Assembly: GCA_028456385.1 (NCBI GenBank)
Contig: JALNQF010000564.1
Location: 1-22,227 of the forward strand
Direction of reading: 5' to 3'
From: Ophiosphaerella korrae
Lineage: Eukaryota > Ascomycota > Dothideomycetes > Pleosporales > Phaeosphaeriaceae
DNA length: 22,227 nt
The position numbers were made by a program, and so were the translations under genes. The notes beneath the pieces were generated by a model, which saw only the letters and a program-made list of their open reading frames with translations, had not been told where the DNA came from and did no database searches. This document shows, piece by piece, positions 10,240 through 20,700 of this stretch (the first letter of the stretch is position 1; each line of letters begins with the position of its first letter).

Positions 10240-10440
10240 CTTACACTCTAAATCCCTACTATCCCTAAATAGGCTTACTCTTAGAGACACTACACTCTAT
10301 AAATCTACTAGTAAAACTAGAATCTATTTACTACTATTTAATTTGCTTATACTTTCTAATTGCCTAACTACTATCGTATTTACTGCACTAGTATAGGCTA
10401 ACCTACTATCTACTATATCTACTACACTAGTATAGGCTAA
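10240..10440. other. Spacer with a 39-bp duplication
   Basis: The sequence cactagtataggctaa occurs at 10386 and 10425, with the flanking tactatctactatatct also repeated, giving two 39-bp units (about 10384-10461). The second unit reaches the likely C-terminal end of the SNF2 pseudogene. I see no independent gene here. Confidence 0.6.
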
Positions 10441-11204
10441 TATACTATCTACTATATCTTACTTACCTAAACCCTACAGCGCTCTAAATATGCCCTACTT
10501 GCCTATATTGTCTTTACCTACCTTATCCTTACTACTATTGTCTTTACTATCTTTACTACTATCTATCCCTAACTTAGGAGGGCTAGTCTCTAGAATCTTA
10601 ATTAGCTTACTATGTCTACGTTGTAGTAGTGTACTAAAAGTATCCTTGTTATCGCTATTATTACTAACTAACCTATCTTTCTATACCTACGCTTGTATCG
10701 CCTTCTTAGCTTTAAGACTAAGTAGTACTTAGTTCTTCTTATACCTTACTAAAGTAATTACTAGCTACTTTACTAATAGTAATTGTGCAAACTTAGCATT
10801 AAAAAACTACTCCCTATTATCTTCTTCTTTAGTATCTAAATTTATTATACTCCCTTTATCCTCTTAATTATTCTAATTATTTTACTCTATAATACTAGCT
10901 AAGAATAGGTTATACTATAAATTCTTTACTACCCCTAACTTAGATAACTATACTATTATACCTTACAGCTTGTCTATAGTCTTAACTTAGTCTATATCTA
11001 TATAAGGGCGAGAGTTAAGTATATTACCTAGTATATCTACATGCTTTGTAACTAAACTACGCTCCTTTATACTAAATACCCTACTAGACTTATACGTTAC
11101 TTATAAAATATTACTATATAGTTATTGTATAAAGCTCCTTACTATACTCTTAGGGCCTATACTACGTTAGTATATCTTATTATCTCCTAATAGTAGGGCG
11201 CCTA

Positions 11205-11242
11205 GGAGATTAGCTCTTTTTCTTTAAAAAGACTAAATCTCC
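11205..11242. mobile_element. Foldback element, copy B
   Basis: The left arm ggagattagctcttttt and right arm aaaaagactaaatctcc pair with small mismatches around a short loop. The outer sequence (ggagattag/ctaatctcc) matches the copies at 13272 and 16015. It lies inside the 3' part of the SNF2 pseudogene, downstream of motif VI. Confidence 0.65.
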
Positions 11243-13271
11243 TGTACACCCTCTATACTAAACACCTATAACTTACTAGCTTCTAGTAGATTGTTGTATA
11301 CTACCTCCTATTTAGGATAGGACCTATATATCGCTTGCCTACTCTCTAGGATTACAAACCCTTGTAGTCTACTAACGTTAAATTTAATTTACTCTAGTAC
11401 TTCTTCTTCTCTTTCCTCGCTAATTTCTCTAATCGTTATACGTATTAGTGTTGCTAAATCTATACCTACTGTTAATACTAGTATAGTATAGAAAAGGCTC
11501 TTAAGTAGCGTATTTAAGTTCTATAACTTGTTGTTAAAAAGCTCTATAATAAGTACCTATTAGTCTTAACTAATCTATACTAAACGCCTAATCCCTTATA
11601 TAAATACTGTTATTAATACGTATAGCCTTGTTATAATTATCTGCGCATAAAAGTCTTATAGGTTAAGCCTAGTGTTTTAGTTAATACTAAGAATAATAAT
11701 ATTAATATTAAACTTATATACTATCTTGTTCCTCTCTAAAGCCTACCTTGCTAGTACTTAGTAAAAGTTAGCTAATATCTTGTTCTTCTTTTTAGGTGCG
11801 TATTTAGTAAGTAGAGCCTTAGACTGCATCCTACAAAGGTTAAGTAAGTAGTTAATAATCTATTGCTTAAATAGATTCTAACTAAAAATTACTACCTTCT
11901 CTCCCTTAACTAGAACTTATTACTTAATTAAGGCTAGGAGTATATAAATCTACTCTAAGTATACTATAAACATCCCTATAAAAACTATATTGTTCTCTTC
12001 TATATCTACTAGTAGCTTATCTAGTAATAGCTCTAGATCGTGCTACTTGATATCCTTTATAATTATCTATAGTACTACTTTATACTTCTTACAATTATGT
12101 AGAGTATATAGCTACTCTAGCCTCTTGTTATCCTTAACTTAGTAGAATAACCTAGCTACCGCAAGTATATAGTAGAAGCATACTAAGCTAAGTAACTAAG
12201 AGTATTACCTATTTAGTCTTATTACACTAGACTTAGTATTATACGTATATAGCTTTAACAAAAACAGCTTAACTAGCTTATTATACTTCTTTGTTACTTC
12301 CTTACTATTACTAATATAGAGTTAGTGCACGCTATACTTTAGTAGTAGGCTACCTATAATATGTGTATTACTATTAGGGTAGGTAACATACTTAGAGTCG
12401 TACTTCTACTTTGTTATTACCTCGTCCTACATAATCTTTAAAACTCGCCCTTGCTCTACTCCTTGTTTCTAATAGCTAATCTACTTCTAGAACGCAGAAG
12501 CTATAATATAGTACGGTTAAGTTTCTAGTAGAGGGTTATTATTGTAAATATTAGTGCTTAGGTTTAATGCAACAAAGGTTACTACTAAATAGTCTATATC
12601 TAGGTTATAGAGTAGCTTTAATTAAGTCCTAAACGTATTAGTACGCTAAAGTACTAGTGTTACTAATATTAACCTATAAAATACAGCCTATACCTTATTA
12701 ATTATAAAAAATACTTACGTCTTATCTCTTTATAAAATCTAGTACTTATCTAAAACTATATAGAGTATAAGCCCTTTAAATAAAAATAGGTATAAGATTA
12801 CTATACTAGTTAACGTAATAAACTCTATCTAGTTATCCTACTTTTTATAGTTAACTACCTAGTTCTACTTAGCTTACTTACGTACTTTTCTTGCTCTATA
12901 TTGTAATATAAACGTCTAATAGGTTATAACAAGAATTATATATTGCGTGCAAATATGTCCTAGATTAAATATTGTACTGTCGCGTAAGAGGTTACCCTAG
13001 AAGTGCTTAACTCCTAGCAGCAATACCTACTCCTTCTTGTTATTGCTTATCCTATAAATGTACACGTTAAAGCTATTGCTAAACGAAGCTGTATTGCGTA
13101 CTACTTATATTACTAAATAAGACTGTATTAGCTAAAACAATATATATAGCTAATAGTACTCTTTAATCCCTATAAAGTCTACTTTATTATACAACTTACT
13201 TAACTTGTTTAGCTTATAGTTAATTGTCTATATTCTAATTAGTACTACTACTTGTAGGAGAGCCCTATAGG

Positions 13272-13332
13272 AGTAGTAAGAGATTAGTACTTTTTTTTTC
13301 TTTCTAATAAAAAGTACTAATCTCCTACTACT
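13272..13332. mobile_element. Foldback element, copy C, inserted in the SNF2 pseudogene
   Basis: This is the longest copy: 24-bp arms (13272-13295 and 13309-13332) with a single mismatch that is itself a G/A transition, and a T/A-rich loop. It interrupts the SNF2 frame just after motif I: the frame is continuous above 13340, and a different frame is used below 13260. The sequence tata occurs just outside both ends, a possible target-site trace, but the repeat is too short to be decisive. Confidence 0.75.
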
Positions 13333-13382
13333 TTATACGTATACAGTATACTTACTACTAGTATTGTAGCTAATATTAAATT

Positions 13383-13406
13383 TGTCTTACCTAGCCCTAT
13401 ACTATC
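13383..13406 (-). other. SNF2 motif I (Walker A), DSIGLGKT
   Basis: Eight codons encode DSIGLGKT on the minus strand, followed by NLILATIL. The SNF2 family norm is DEMGLGKT or DDMGLGKT, so Gly-Leu-Gly-Lys-Thr is fully kept while the acidic second position is Ser. This is the clearest single landmark of the SNF2 pseudogene and would bind the ATP phosphates. Confidence 0.85.
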
Positions 13407-14487
13407 TACAATAAGATAGCTACAGCGCCTTTTACCTATTGTTAATTGCTGCTTTACTTAGTTAATAATCTTGCCTATACTAGTTACTTGCAGCTAAAAT
13501 AGTAGTGCTAACTTTTGCCTAGGTATAACTAGGTAACTATAATACTTAATCCCTAGTTTTATAAGTCTAGCCTTGTACTCTTTTACTATTATTTTAGATA
13601 TAGTAAATAGCTTATCTAGGTTGTATACTCTATTGTAGTACGTATTGTTATTGCAATCTATTCTTACAAATAGATTGCTAGTAATACTCTTAGAAAGACT
13701 AGGCTTAATATTAAGTTTATTAATAACCTTTACTTTGTCTATAGCTAACTTATTATTACTTTCTACTTTGTCTATCTCTTTCTTAAATAAGAACTATACT
13801 TGTTAAATATATTTACGTAATTCTATAGTAATCTAGTTAATCGCTATAATCTATACCTTCTTAAAATACCCTACTACTTCTACTACCTTGCTCTTACTTT
13901 GTTGCCTTTCTATATTATCTAGCTAGAGCTACTTTTAGACTACCTTAGATAAATTCTTCTTGTTATACTTTAATCTATTAATCTAGTTAACTAGTTTTTT
14001 TCTATAGCTATAGCTAATTAAATAATTAGCTATAAGAAGTCTAGCCTTACCTATAAGTATCTTGTAAAACTACTACTACTTTAGATTAATATAGTTGTTA
14101 TTTCTAGTTAGACTCTTTTAGATCTAGCTAATTGTAGTAGACTACCTAATTATCTTACTAGTATAAGTATTAGGCTACCTAAGGTACTTGTATCTTATTA
14201 ACTTACAAATGTTGCACTTAATAACATTATCTACTTAGTGCCTCTTCTATCTCCCTTTAGTGTTAGGCATTAATGCTAGTTTCTTAGTAGTTACCCTACT
14301 AGATAATACAGCTAAGGCCTATCCTTAAGTGCGTAGTGCTAGTATAGTAACTTACTAGATTCTACTATTACGTCTTCTAGTTACTTTAGTATTAAGAGGT
14401 AAAGAGGCTATTCTAACTTTACCTTTATTTATAGTATCTTTACTTATATTTATCTTCTAGCTCCTAGTTGTTTTTGCTAGTGTAGTA

Positions 14488-14660
14488 GTAGACTTAATAG
14501 TTAGCTTAGTAGTTAGCTTAGTAGGTAGCTTAATAGTTATCTTAATAGTCGTCTTAGTAGTTACCTTAGTAGGTAGCTTAATAGTCGTCTTAGTAGGTAG
14601 CTTAATAGTCGTTTTAGTAGCTATCTTAGTAGCCGTCTTAATAATACTCTTATTAGCCCT
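14488..14660 (-). repeat. 12-bp coding minisatellite (Lys/Thr repeat)
   Basis: About fourteen 12-bp units of the form cttagtaggtag / cttaatagtcgt run in tandem. On the minus strand, in the SNF2 pseudogene frame, they encode four-residue units such as TKTT, IKLP and TKVT, giving a basic Lys/Thr-rich stretch without stops. This looks like a disordered linker between the N-terminal region and the CxxC/helicase part. Unit number would be expected to vary between strains. Confidence 0.85.
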
Positions 14661-15763
14661 ATTACTACCTCTAGTATTCTTAAGCTTATTATCTAACTAG
14701 GTAATAAACTTAGTTGATATTACTTTATTTACCTTAGGTGTATTCTTCTTATACTATATAGTAGCTATACGCTAAAAGTAATACATACGCAAATTGCAAG
14801 TCTTAGAGCTTATTATAGACTTCTTGTAAGGTGTATTAGTAGTATTAAATAGCTCTCGCCTAAGACGATAAATACACTATATAATATACATCTTCTTAGG
14901 CTATTTAGAATAATCTAAATCTAGTTCTAATACTTAACGCTTAATCTATTCTATCTTCTCTAATATTAGCAATTTAGACACAATATAAAAGGTGTATAAC
15001 CTTACTATTACGTTATTATCTATAGTAGGTAAGTTTACTAATTACTTAGTATATGCTAATATAGTTAGTATAATAAACTTATAGAAGATAGCCTTAAATA
15101 AGGAATTAGTGTCCTAGAACACCTTGTAGATATCCTTAAGGTTGCGATACTTAAACTTAGAAGGGTTAACTACCCTAAGTTCCTTTATAATAATATTAGG
15201 CTCTACACGCTACTTCTTAGTAGCTGTATAGGCTAACTAGTCCTTTACGTCCTTAGAATTAATATTAGAAAACAATCCTTCTAAAGTAGTACGTTTCGCT
15301 AAACTAATATTAAGCCTATACTCTAGCTAATAAGAGGAGGAGAGAGTAGGAGAAGTGTACTTTTACTCTAAAACTTACCTTATTTATTATCTATAGACTA
15401 GTACGTCTTAGACGTTACCTTGTTATTAAGGCTACCTAATCTATTACTACTACTTTCTATATATAGATCCTCTATAATAGGATTTAGGAGTAGAGCTAGT
15501 TAATATACTACTAGTTTTGCTACTTTCTTTATCTTCCTAGGTACTATAGTTGCGTATAGGCTTTAAAATAGTAATCTACTATAAAACTTATTAATACTAT
15601 AGAATACGTCTTCTATCTAAAGATAATAATTAATGTAAATCCTAGCCCTTTTAAGTAACCCGTAAAGAGAAACAGCGATTAGAAATAATAGTCTAGTAAG
15701 TCGTTAATCCTTACTCTTAACAACTATATAAGTAAGTACTTAGCTTTACCTAGCTTAGGCATA

Positions 15764-15832
15764 GAGATAGGCAAGTACAAGAGAATTGCACTTTTTAGTA
15801 TTAGACTAGAAAAGTGCTAATTTCCTATCTCC
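15764..15832. mobile_element. Foldback element, copy D (diverged), next to the SNF2 start
   Basis: Imperfect arms: gagatagg..aattgcactttt on the left and aaaagtgctaatttcctatctc on the right. The core matches the family with gtactaat changed to gtgctaat, which keeps an unmutated TG. It begins two bases upstream of the possible ATG of the SNF2 pseudogene, so it may have replaced or reshaped the upstream region. Confidence 0.55.
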
Positions 15833-16014
15833 CCTCTTGCGCTATAATATATAAACGATAGTGTTAGTTGTAGATTAAAGTTGTAAATAAATTATAATAA
15901 TTAAAAACTAGGAGCTATAGCTAAACTTTACTAGATATAGTAGTGCTTAGCTCCTAGCAGCTTAAGAACTTGTTATCTTGTAAGATACTACCTCGAGAAG
16001 GTATAGCTATAGAT
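15833..16014. other. Short spacer between foldback copies
   Basis: This is about 180 bases of AT-rich sequence with no frame I can support. It contains the word gctcctagcagc (15949-15960), which also appears on the plus strand near 13009-13021 as ctcctagcagc. Confidence 0.35.
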
Positions 16015-16240
16015 AGTAGGAGATTAGTACTTTTTTTAGCTCTTAAAGGCTTACTAATACAAAAGGTATTAAAGCTAACAACTAGGCTACTTAAAGAACG
16101 TAGTAGTAAGGTAAAAGGAGAGTAAGTATAGAGTAGGGGAGGTAGGTTTTATATACCCTACTAAGAGACACTAGTATAGAGCTAACCCTAATAGGGCGTA
16201 AAGTAAAAGTAGGAGGAGAAAAGTACTAGTCTCCTACTAC
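16015..16240. mobile_element. Foldback element, copy E, with separated arms
   Basis: The left arm agtaggagattagtacttttt (about 16015-16035) is matched about 200 bp away by an inverted copy agaaaagtactagtctcctactac (16217-16240). The interior carries no recognisable frame. It resembles a small non-autonomous inverted-repeat element, the full-size relative of the short hairpins at 8950, 11205 and 13272. The right arm leads directly into the 48-bp array. Confidence 0.65.
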
Positions 16241-16440
16241 TACTACACGCAGTACTATTATATAATAAAAAGTGCTAGTCTCTTACTACTACTATATATA
16301 GTACTATCGCGTAATAAATATACTAGTCTCTTACTACTACTATATATCGTACTATCGCGCAATAAATATGCTAGTCTACTACTACTACTATATACTGTAC
16401 TATTACGTAATAAATATACTAGTCTCTTACTACTACTACT
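16223..16440. repeat. 48-bp tandem repeat derived from a foldback arm, about 4.5 copies
   Basis: The anchor ctagtctc(t/c)tactactac lies at 16226, 16275, 16323, 16371 (slightly shortened) and 16419; spacings are 49, 48, 48 and 48 bp. The anchor equals the right arm of the foldback family with one transition (ctaatctcctactact). Interior words tagtacta(t)cgcg and aataaata are also repeated. The array could be read as a 16-codon repeat on the minus strand, but its first spacing of 49 and its arm content point to a non-coding origin. Confidence 0.85.
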
Positions 16441-17720
16441 TGTATATTATAATAAAAGTATTAATTACCTACTCTATCTATATTTATAGTTATCTCCTCT
16501 AGGAAGAGTATATCTCCCTACTCTCGTTTACTATAATATTTAGTGTTGTACTTCTTTTCCCTTGTAGCCTTATATTATAGTAAGAGGTCTTTTTCTAGTA
16601 TATATATAGGGCTAATAAAGTATTGTTATATAATCTAATTTATATCTAAGGCGATAAAACTAGCCTTGTAGTTATCTCTATATTTCTTACTACCTTAGAA
16701 GTATTATTTAAAGTCTTCCTTTTTCTTAGGGTCGAATAAAGGTTTAAGTATTTTGTAGATATATTCTACCTATAGCTATTGCGCCCTTTTACTATTTTCC
16801 TATAGGGTAGCCTAAATATCTCGAATTACGTAGTTGTTAATACATTCTCTACCTTATTAGGGTTTTTTGTATACTTATCCTAAGCTATTAATTTACTATC
16901 TAGGACAGTAGTTTGCTAGTATAAAGTAATGCTAATAAGACCTACTGTCCTATTTGTTGCCTACTTTCTAGTAGTATTAGTTAACGAGTTAGTTAAGGCG
17001 CCTTAGGCTACTATTAGGAGCCCTAGTGCATTAGCTTCTATAATAGTTAAAGTTGTCCCTTTTAATAAAATATATAATATAGTACTTAATCTAAAATAGC
17101 TGTATTGCAGGTAACTACTTAACAAAGAGCAATGTACGCTTAGTATTAGATATAAGGTGTATAGTAGTATTAAAATCTAGTCGTTATTACTAGCGTACTA
17201 CTTAGTATTAGATAGATAAAGATTTAGTAACGCTTTACTATTATAGTGTTAAGGATACTGTTTTATATAAGTAGTAGCCTCTCTTAAATATATAAAAATA
17301 TACTATTAGTCTATAAACGCTTTTTTATTAGTATAGTTAGTAGGGTTAATTATATAGGGCTTTCTATATCTATCTACCTTTATCTTTTTAGGCTTTATAC
17401 TAACTAAATACTACTATAGTTAGTCTTACTTGTTAATATAGATAGTGTTGTATACCTCTAGGGATTGTGTACTAGGTTAGCTATTGTAGTTATTATTGTA
17501 GTTATAGTTGTTATTACTAGCTCTATAGTTAGTGTTACTAGCACTATAGTTAGTATTACTAGTACTATAGTTAGTGTTGTTGCTAACACTGTTAGTGTTG
17601 TTACTAGTACTATTATTAGTGTTGCTAGCACTATAGTTATTGTTACTAGCACTATAGTTAGTATTATAGTTAGTATTATTATTAGTATTGTAGTTAGTAT
17701 TATTAAATACTATATATACC
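16440..17720 (-). pseudogene. Unidentified decayed minus-strand frame with Asn-rich stretch
   Basis: Two protein-like segments lie downstream of the RecQ copy 2. The first (frame shared by 17536 and 17377) has an Asn/Ser/Thr/Tyr repeat, then VSIKPKKIKVDRYRKP (17365-17410) and KALLNLYLSNTK near 17200. The second (frame of the helicase, 16960-16450) reads PLFDPKKKEDFK near 16720-16760 and KKYRDNYKASFIALDIN near 16650-16700. Stops are TAG/TAA. I do not recognise the family; a retrotransposon Gag-like protein or an extended C-terminus of the RecQ protein are both possible. TLH copy 1 has no such tail, so I favour a separate or fused gene. Confidence 0.35.
17500..17705 (-). repeat. 21-bp minisatellite coding for Asn/Ser/Tyr repeats
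   Basis: Units like actatagttagtgttactagc repeat with a period of about 21 bp, with some shortened units at the right end. On the minus strand, frame 1, they read NTNYSAS or NTNYSTS, a seven-residue repeat. The other two frames give Thr/Ile/Val-rich peptides, which explains two stop-free frames here on opposite strands; I regard those as by-products of the repeat. Confidence 0.75.
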
Positions 17721-17729
17721 CTAACTAAG

Positions 17730-20700
17730 AACTACTATAAAAGGCTATCTTGTAAATATTGCACTTTGCTTTAGTTAGTTTGTATATACGTTTCTTTTAG
17801 TTGTTATTAAAGTATTAATCTAGGATCTACTACTAGCATATATAGTTACCTTCCCTAGACTAGATAAATACATCTACCCTTATCTAATAGGATGTATTAG
17901 CCTTACTAAAATAGTAGTTTAGCACGTATAACCTAAGCACTAGGTAGGTAATACTAGGATTACTATTACGACTACTCCTCCTAGATTCTTGTATCTACCT
18001 AATAATAGTTTCTAGCTTGCTAAACTAGAAGACACTATAAATATTAGGGATGTTAATACTAGCTGTAAATATATTAGTAGCTACTAGTATACCCTTTTCT
18101 AGTGCATAAAACTCCCTCTAGTTAGTACTCTTATCTTGTTCTAATATTTATTTGTAGAATTAGTTATAGTATAAGATAGTAGTAAGCTTATCTACTATAG
18201 AGGCTAGATCTACATATACTAGTATCTTGTAGAATTCCTATAGTTATTTAGTAATATATTAAGCTATATCTTTAGCTACCTACTAATTCTATTTAGTAAC
18301 ATATTCTACTTAATAGGAGATATTAGCATAAATAGTAGGTTCCTAGAATACTTGTATATTAGATAGTAGGCTAAGTAGTTAAAATACTCTATCTTGCTCC
18401 TAGAATAGAATAGTTATAGATAGCAGTATAAGCCCTATCTAATACTACACTAATGTCTTTAACTATAGTAGATATAGCTAGAAATAGATATTAGGTAGTA
18501 ATACATAGTAGAACTCGTCTACTATAATATACTCTAATTAGCTAGAAATGCTAAGTCTATAAACAAATTCGATAAAACGTATATTACTAATACTCTCTAG
18601 GGTAGCTAGGATAATCTTTGCGTCTTCTCTATAGCCTTTAGTAGACTATACTATAGTATTAATAGAGAGCTCTTTATATCGCTCTAAGAGGTCCTAGTAA
18701 AGTACTACAAGAGGTACAATAATAATAGTTTAGCTATACCCCTAGTAGTAGGCTAGGAAGAAAAATATAAGGCTTTTCCTAGATCTAGTGCTAGTAATAT
18801 ATAGTACAACTACATCGCCTCTAAGGATAGCCTTTAGTACTCTTTCTTACTCGCCTCTAAACTAGGTAGACTAGCTAAATATAACTTGTAAGAGTAGGCG
18901 TAATATAGCTTACTTACGCTCTACTAGTTAGTATTACTTCTACTTAGTAAGTATATTTATATACTAGCTATATTCTTTATCTATCTTTATAAAACCTAAC
19001 GCCTTATACTACTATAAAAAGGTCTTAAAATAAGCCTCTACCTAGCTATACCCCTATAAAGATAGACGCGATATGTCTATAGTATAGACTTCCTAGGCTA
19101 TTTATATAGAGTAACTAGCTTATATTTTACGCACCTTATTATCTAACTCTTCTAGTATCTTATCTACGTCTTCTTTAGAGAGCTCTTGAAGTCTATTTAG
19201 GCTATCTATTCGCTAACTAAAGGTAATAATAAGGTGCCGAAGTATACTAATAGATATCTCTTACTCTATCTATAGACTTGTTACTTTTGTAATAACTTAA
19301 CCTAAGATCTTAGCTATAAGGTATTCTTAGCTATTAGGGTCTAGCTAGAGTAAGGTGCTTTATACTTATATATAGTACTCTAGATTAATAGTATAGAACT
19401 ATAGTTAATAATAAAATAGCCTAACAAGCTACAAGTACTATATAAGTAGGCTACCTACCTCTTAAAGAAGAAATTAGTAAATTGTTTTAGTTAATTTATC
19501 CTAGTTAAATCCTTTGTAGTATTGTAGCACAATAGCTACAAGGCTATTATACAAGAATATATTTTAGATCTAGCTATTACCCTAGTTAGTATAGTAGACG
19601 CTAAGAAGTTTAGTCCCTCTTACTAGTTAGCTACTTACAAGGTATACTAAGTATAGTAAGTGTACAAGGAAGTCTTGTACTCGCTATAAGTATTTCTTAA
19701 CTTAAAGGAGATCCAAGGTATTAGATATTGCAATACCTTTTAACTCTTTAGATATTGTTATATTAATAACTTATTTATATATAAAATCTTTATATAGATT
19801 TAGTAGACTTGTTTTAGGATTAAATATAGTGTACCTAGGCCTCGTTAATATTAGATTATTAACAAATACGTCCTAGGGAATAGTAGAGAGTTGTTAATCT
19901 AGGTTAGTAAATATAAGTTGCTAAAGGAGTTATACTGTAGTATAATATTCTTGCTATACTATATTGTTAAAGGAAGATAGACTAGTCTTTATTCTACGTA
20001 GAGTAACAACATCTCTCTACTACTATACAAAGGTATCTATATTTTCTCTATATTAAAAGCGACTACTATAGCGCATAGTATTAATAATCTAATTTATTAG
20101 AGTAGAGTATGCTATTGTTAAATACTAATATACCTAAGTCTTAAAGTTATCTACTACTACCCTATTCTAGTTCTCTTAGGTAATATAAATACTTTTAGCC
20201 TCTTCTTATTCTTATATTAGTAAATTAGCCTTATTTTGTATTAGACTCTGTAAAGCTTCTACTATTTACTTACTATATTCTTCTAGTATAGTAAACTTAT
20301 CTTGTAATTATTAAAGTACTACTAGTCTAGCTATCTTCTTTAACGCAGATAGTTCTATCGTAAAGCGGTATACTTCTTAGAAGCTGTTACTATTTAGTAG
20401 AAGTAATAGGAACGCGATAGGTATAATAAGTGCGAGTTTAAGATCGCTTAATTAACTTGTCTATTTAAGAAGAGATATCTAGAAGTTATAGTATAGCCTT
20501 TCTATTAAGTTTAATTGTGTATAGTCGTGTTTTGCGTTAATAGTAGTATATATACAACCTTCTAAGTCTAGGTATTGTGTTATCTATTCCTATACTACCC
20601 TCTAATAGGATTGTACTCTAAAGGAAGATAGGAGTGCTACTTAATTATCGAATATCTAGTAAAAGAAGACGAATATCTTCTAGAGTAAAATTATATAAGA

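Larger units (their letters stand above)
10440..15762 (-). pseudogene. Decayed SNF2-family ATPase/helicase
   Basis: SNF2 proteins are ATP-driven DNA translocases used in chromatin remodelling and repair. From the N-terminus: a possible ATG at 15762 (MPKLGKAKYLL); a long frame at 15330-13340 with a Lys/Thr repeat (14488-14660) and a CxxC motif (CNICK, about 14200); then motif I, DSIGLGKT, at 13383-13406, preceded by a QVTSIGKIIN segment. The C-terminal lobe has LLLDKLLVDIEENN (about 12000-12040), motif V-like TRLNLQD (11653-11685) and motif VI-like GIRRLVQISQD (11563-11595, RIP-altered from the usual GR..RIGQ). A Ser/Lys/Asp-rich tail ends near 10440. The frame changes at least three times: between 15762 and 15296, at the foldback element 13272-13332, and between 12949 and 12033. 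These are introns, insertions or indels. Stops are mostly TAG/TAA. About 1,700 codons is long for the family. It cannot be functional as it stands. Confidence 0.8.

Noticed and set aside
10490..10732. Plus-strand open frame of 80 codons, Leu/Ser-rich
   Set aside because: It is the complement of the Ser/Lys/Asp-rich C-terminal tail of the SNF2 pseudogene, which fits the surrounding coding strand much better.
13290..13312. Poly-T stretch near 13291 as a Pol III terminator
   Set aside because: It is the loop and inner arm of the foldback element; no tRNA or other Pol III gene precedes it.
17458..17728. Two overlapping open frames on opposite strands, Val/Thr/Ile-rich
   Set aside because: Both are by-products of the 21-bp minisatellite, which lacks stops in several frames. 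Only the Asn/Ser frame matches its neighbour's reading frame.
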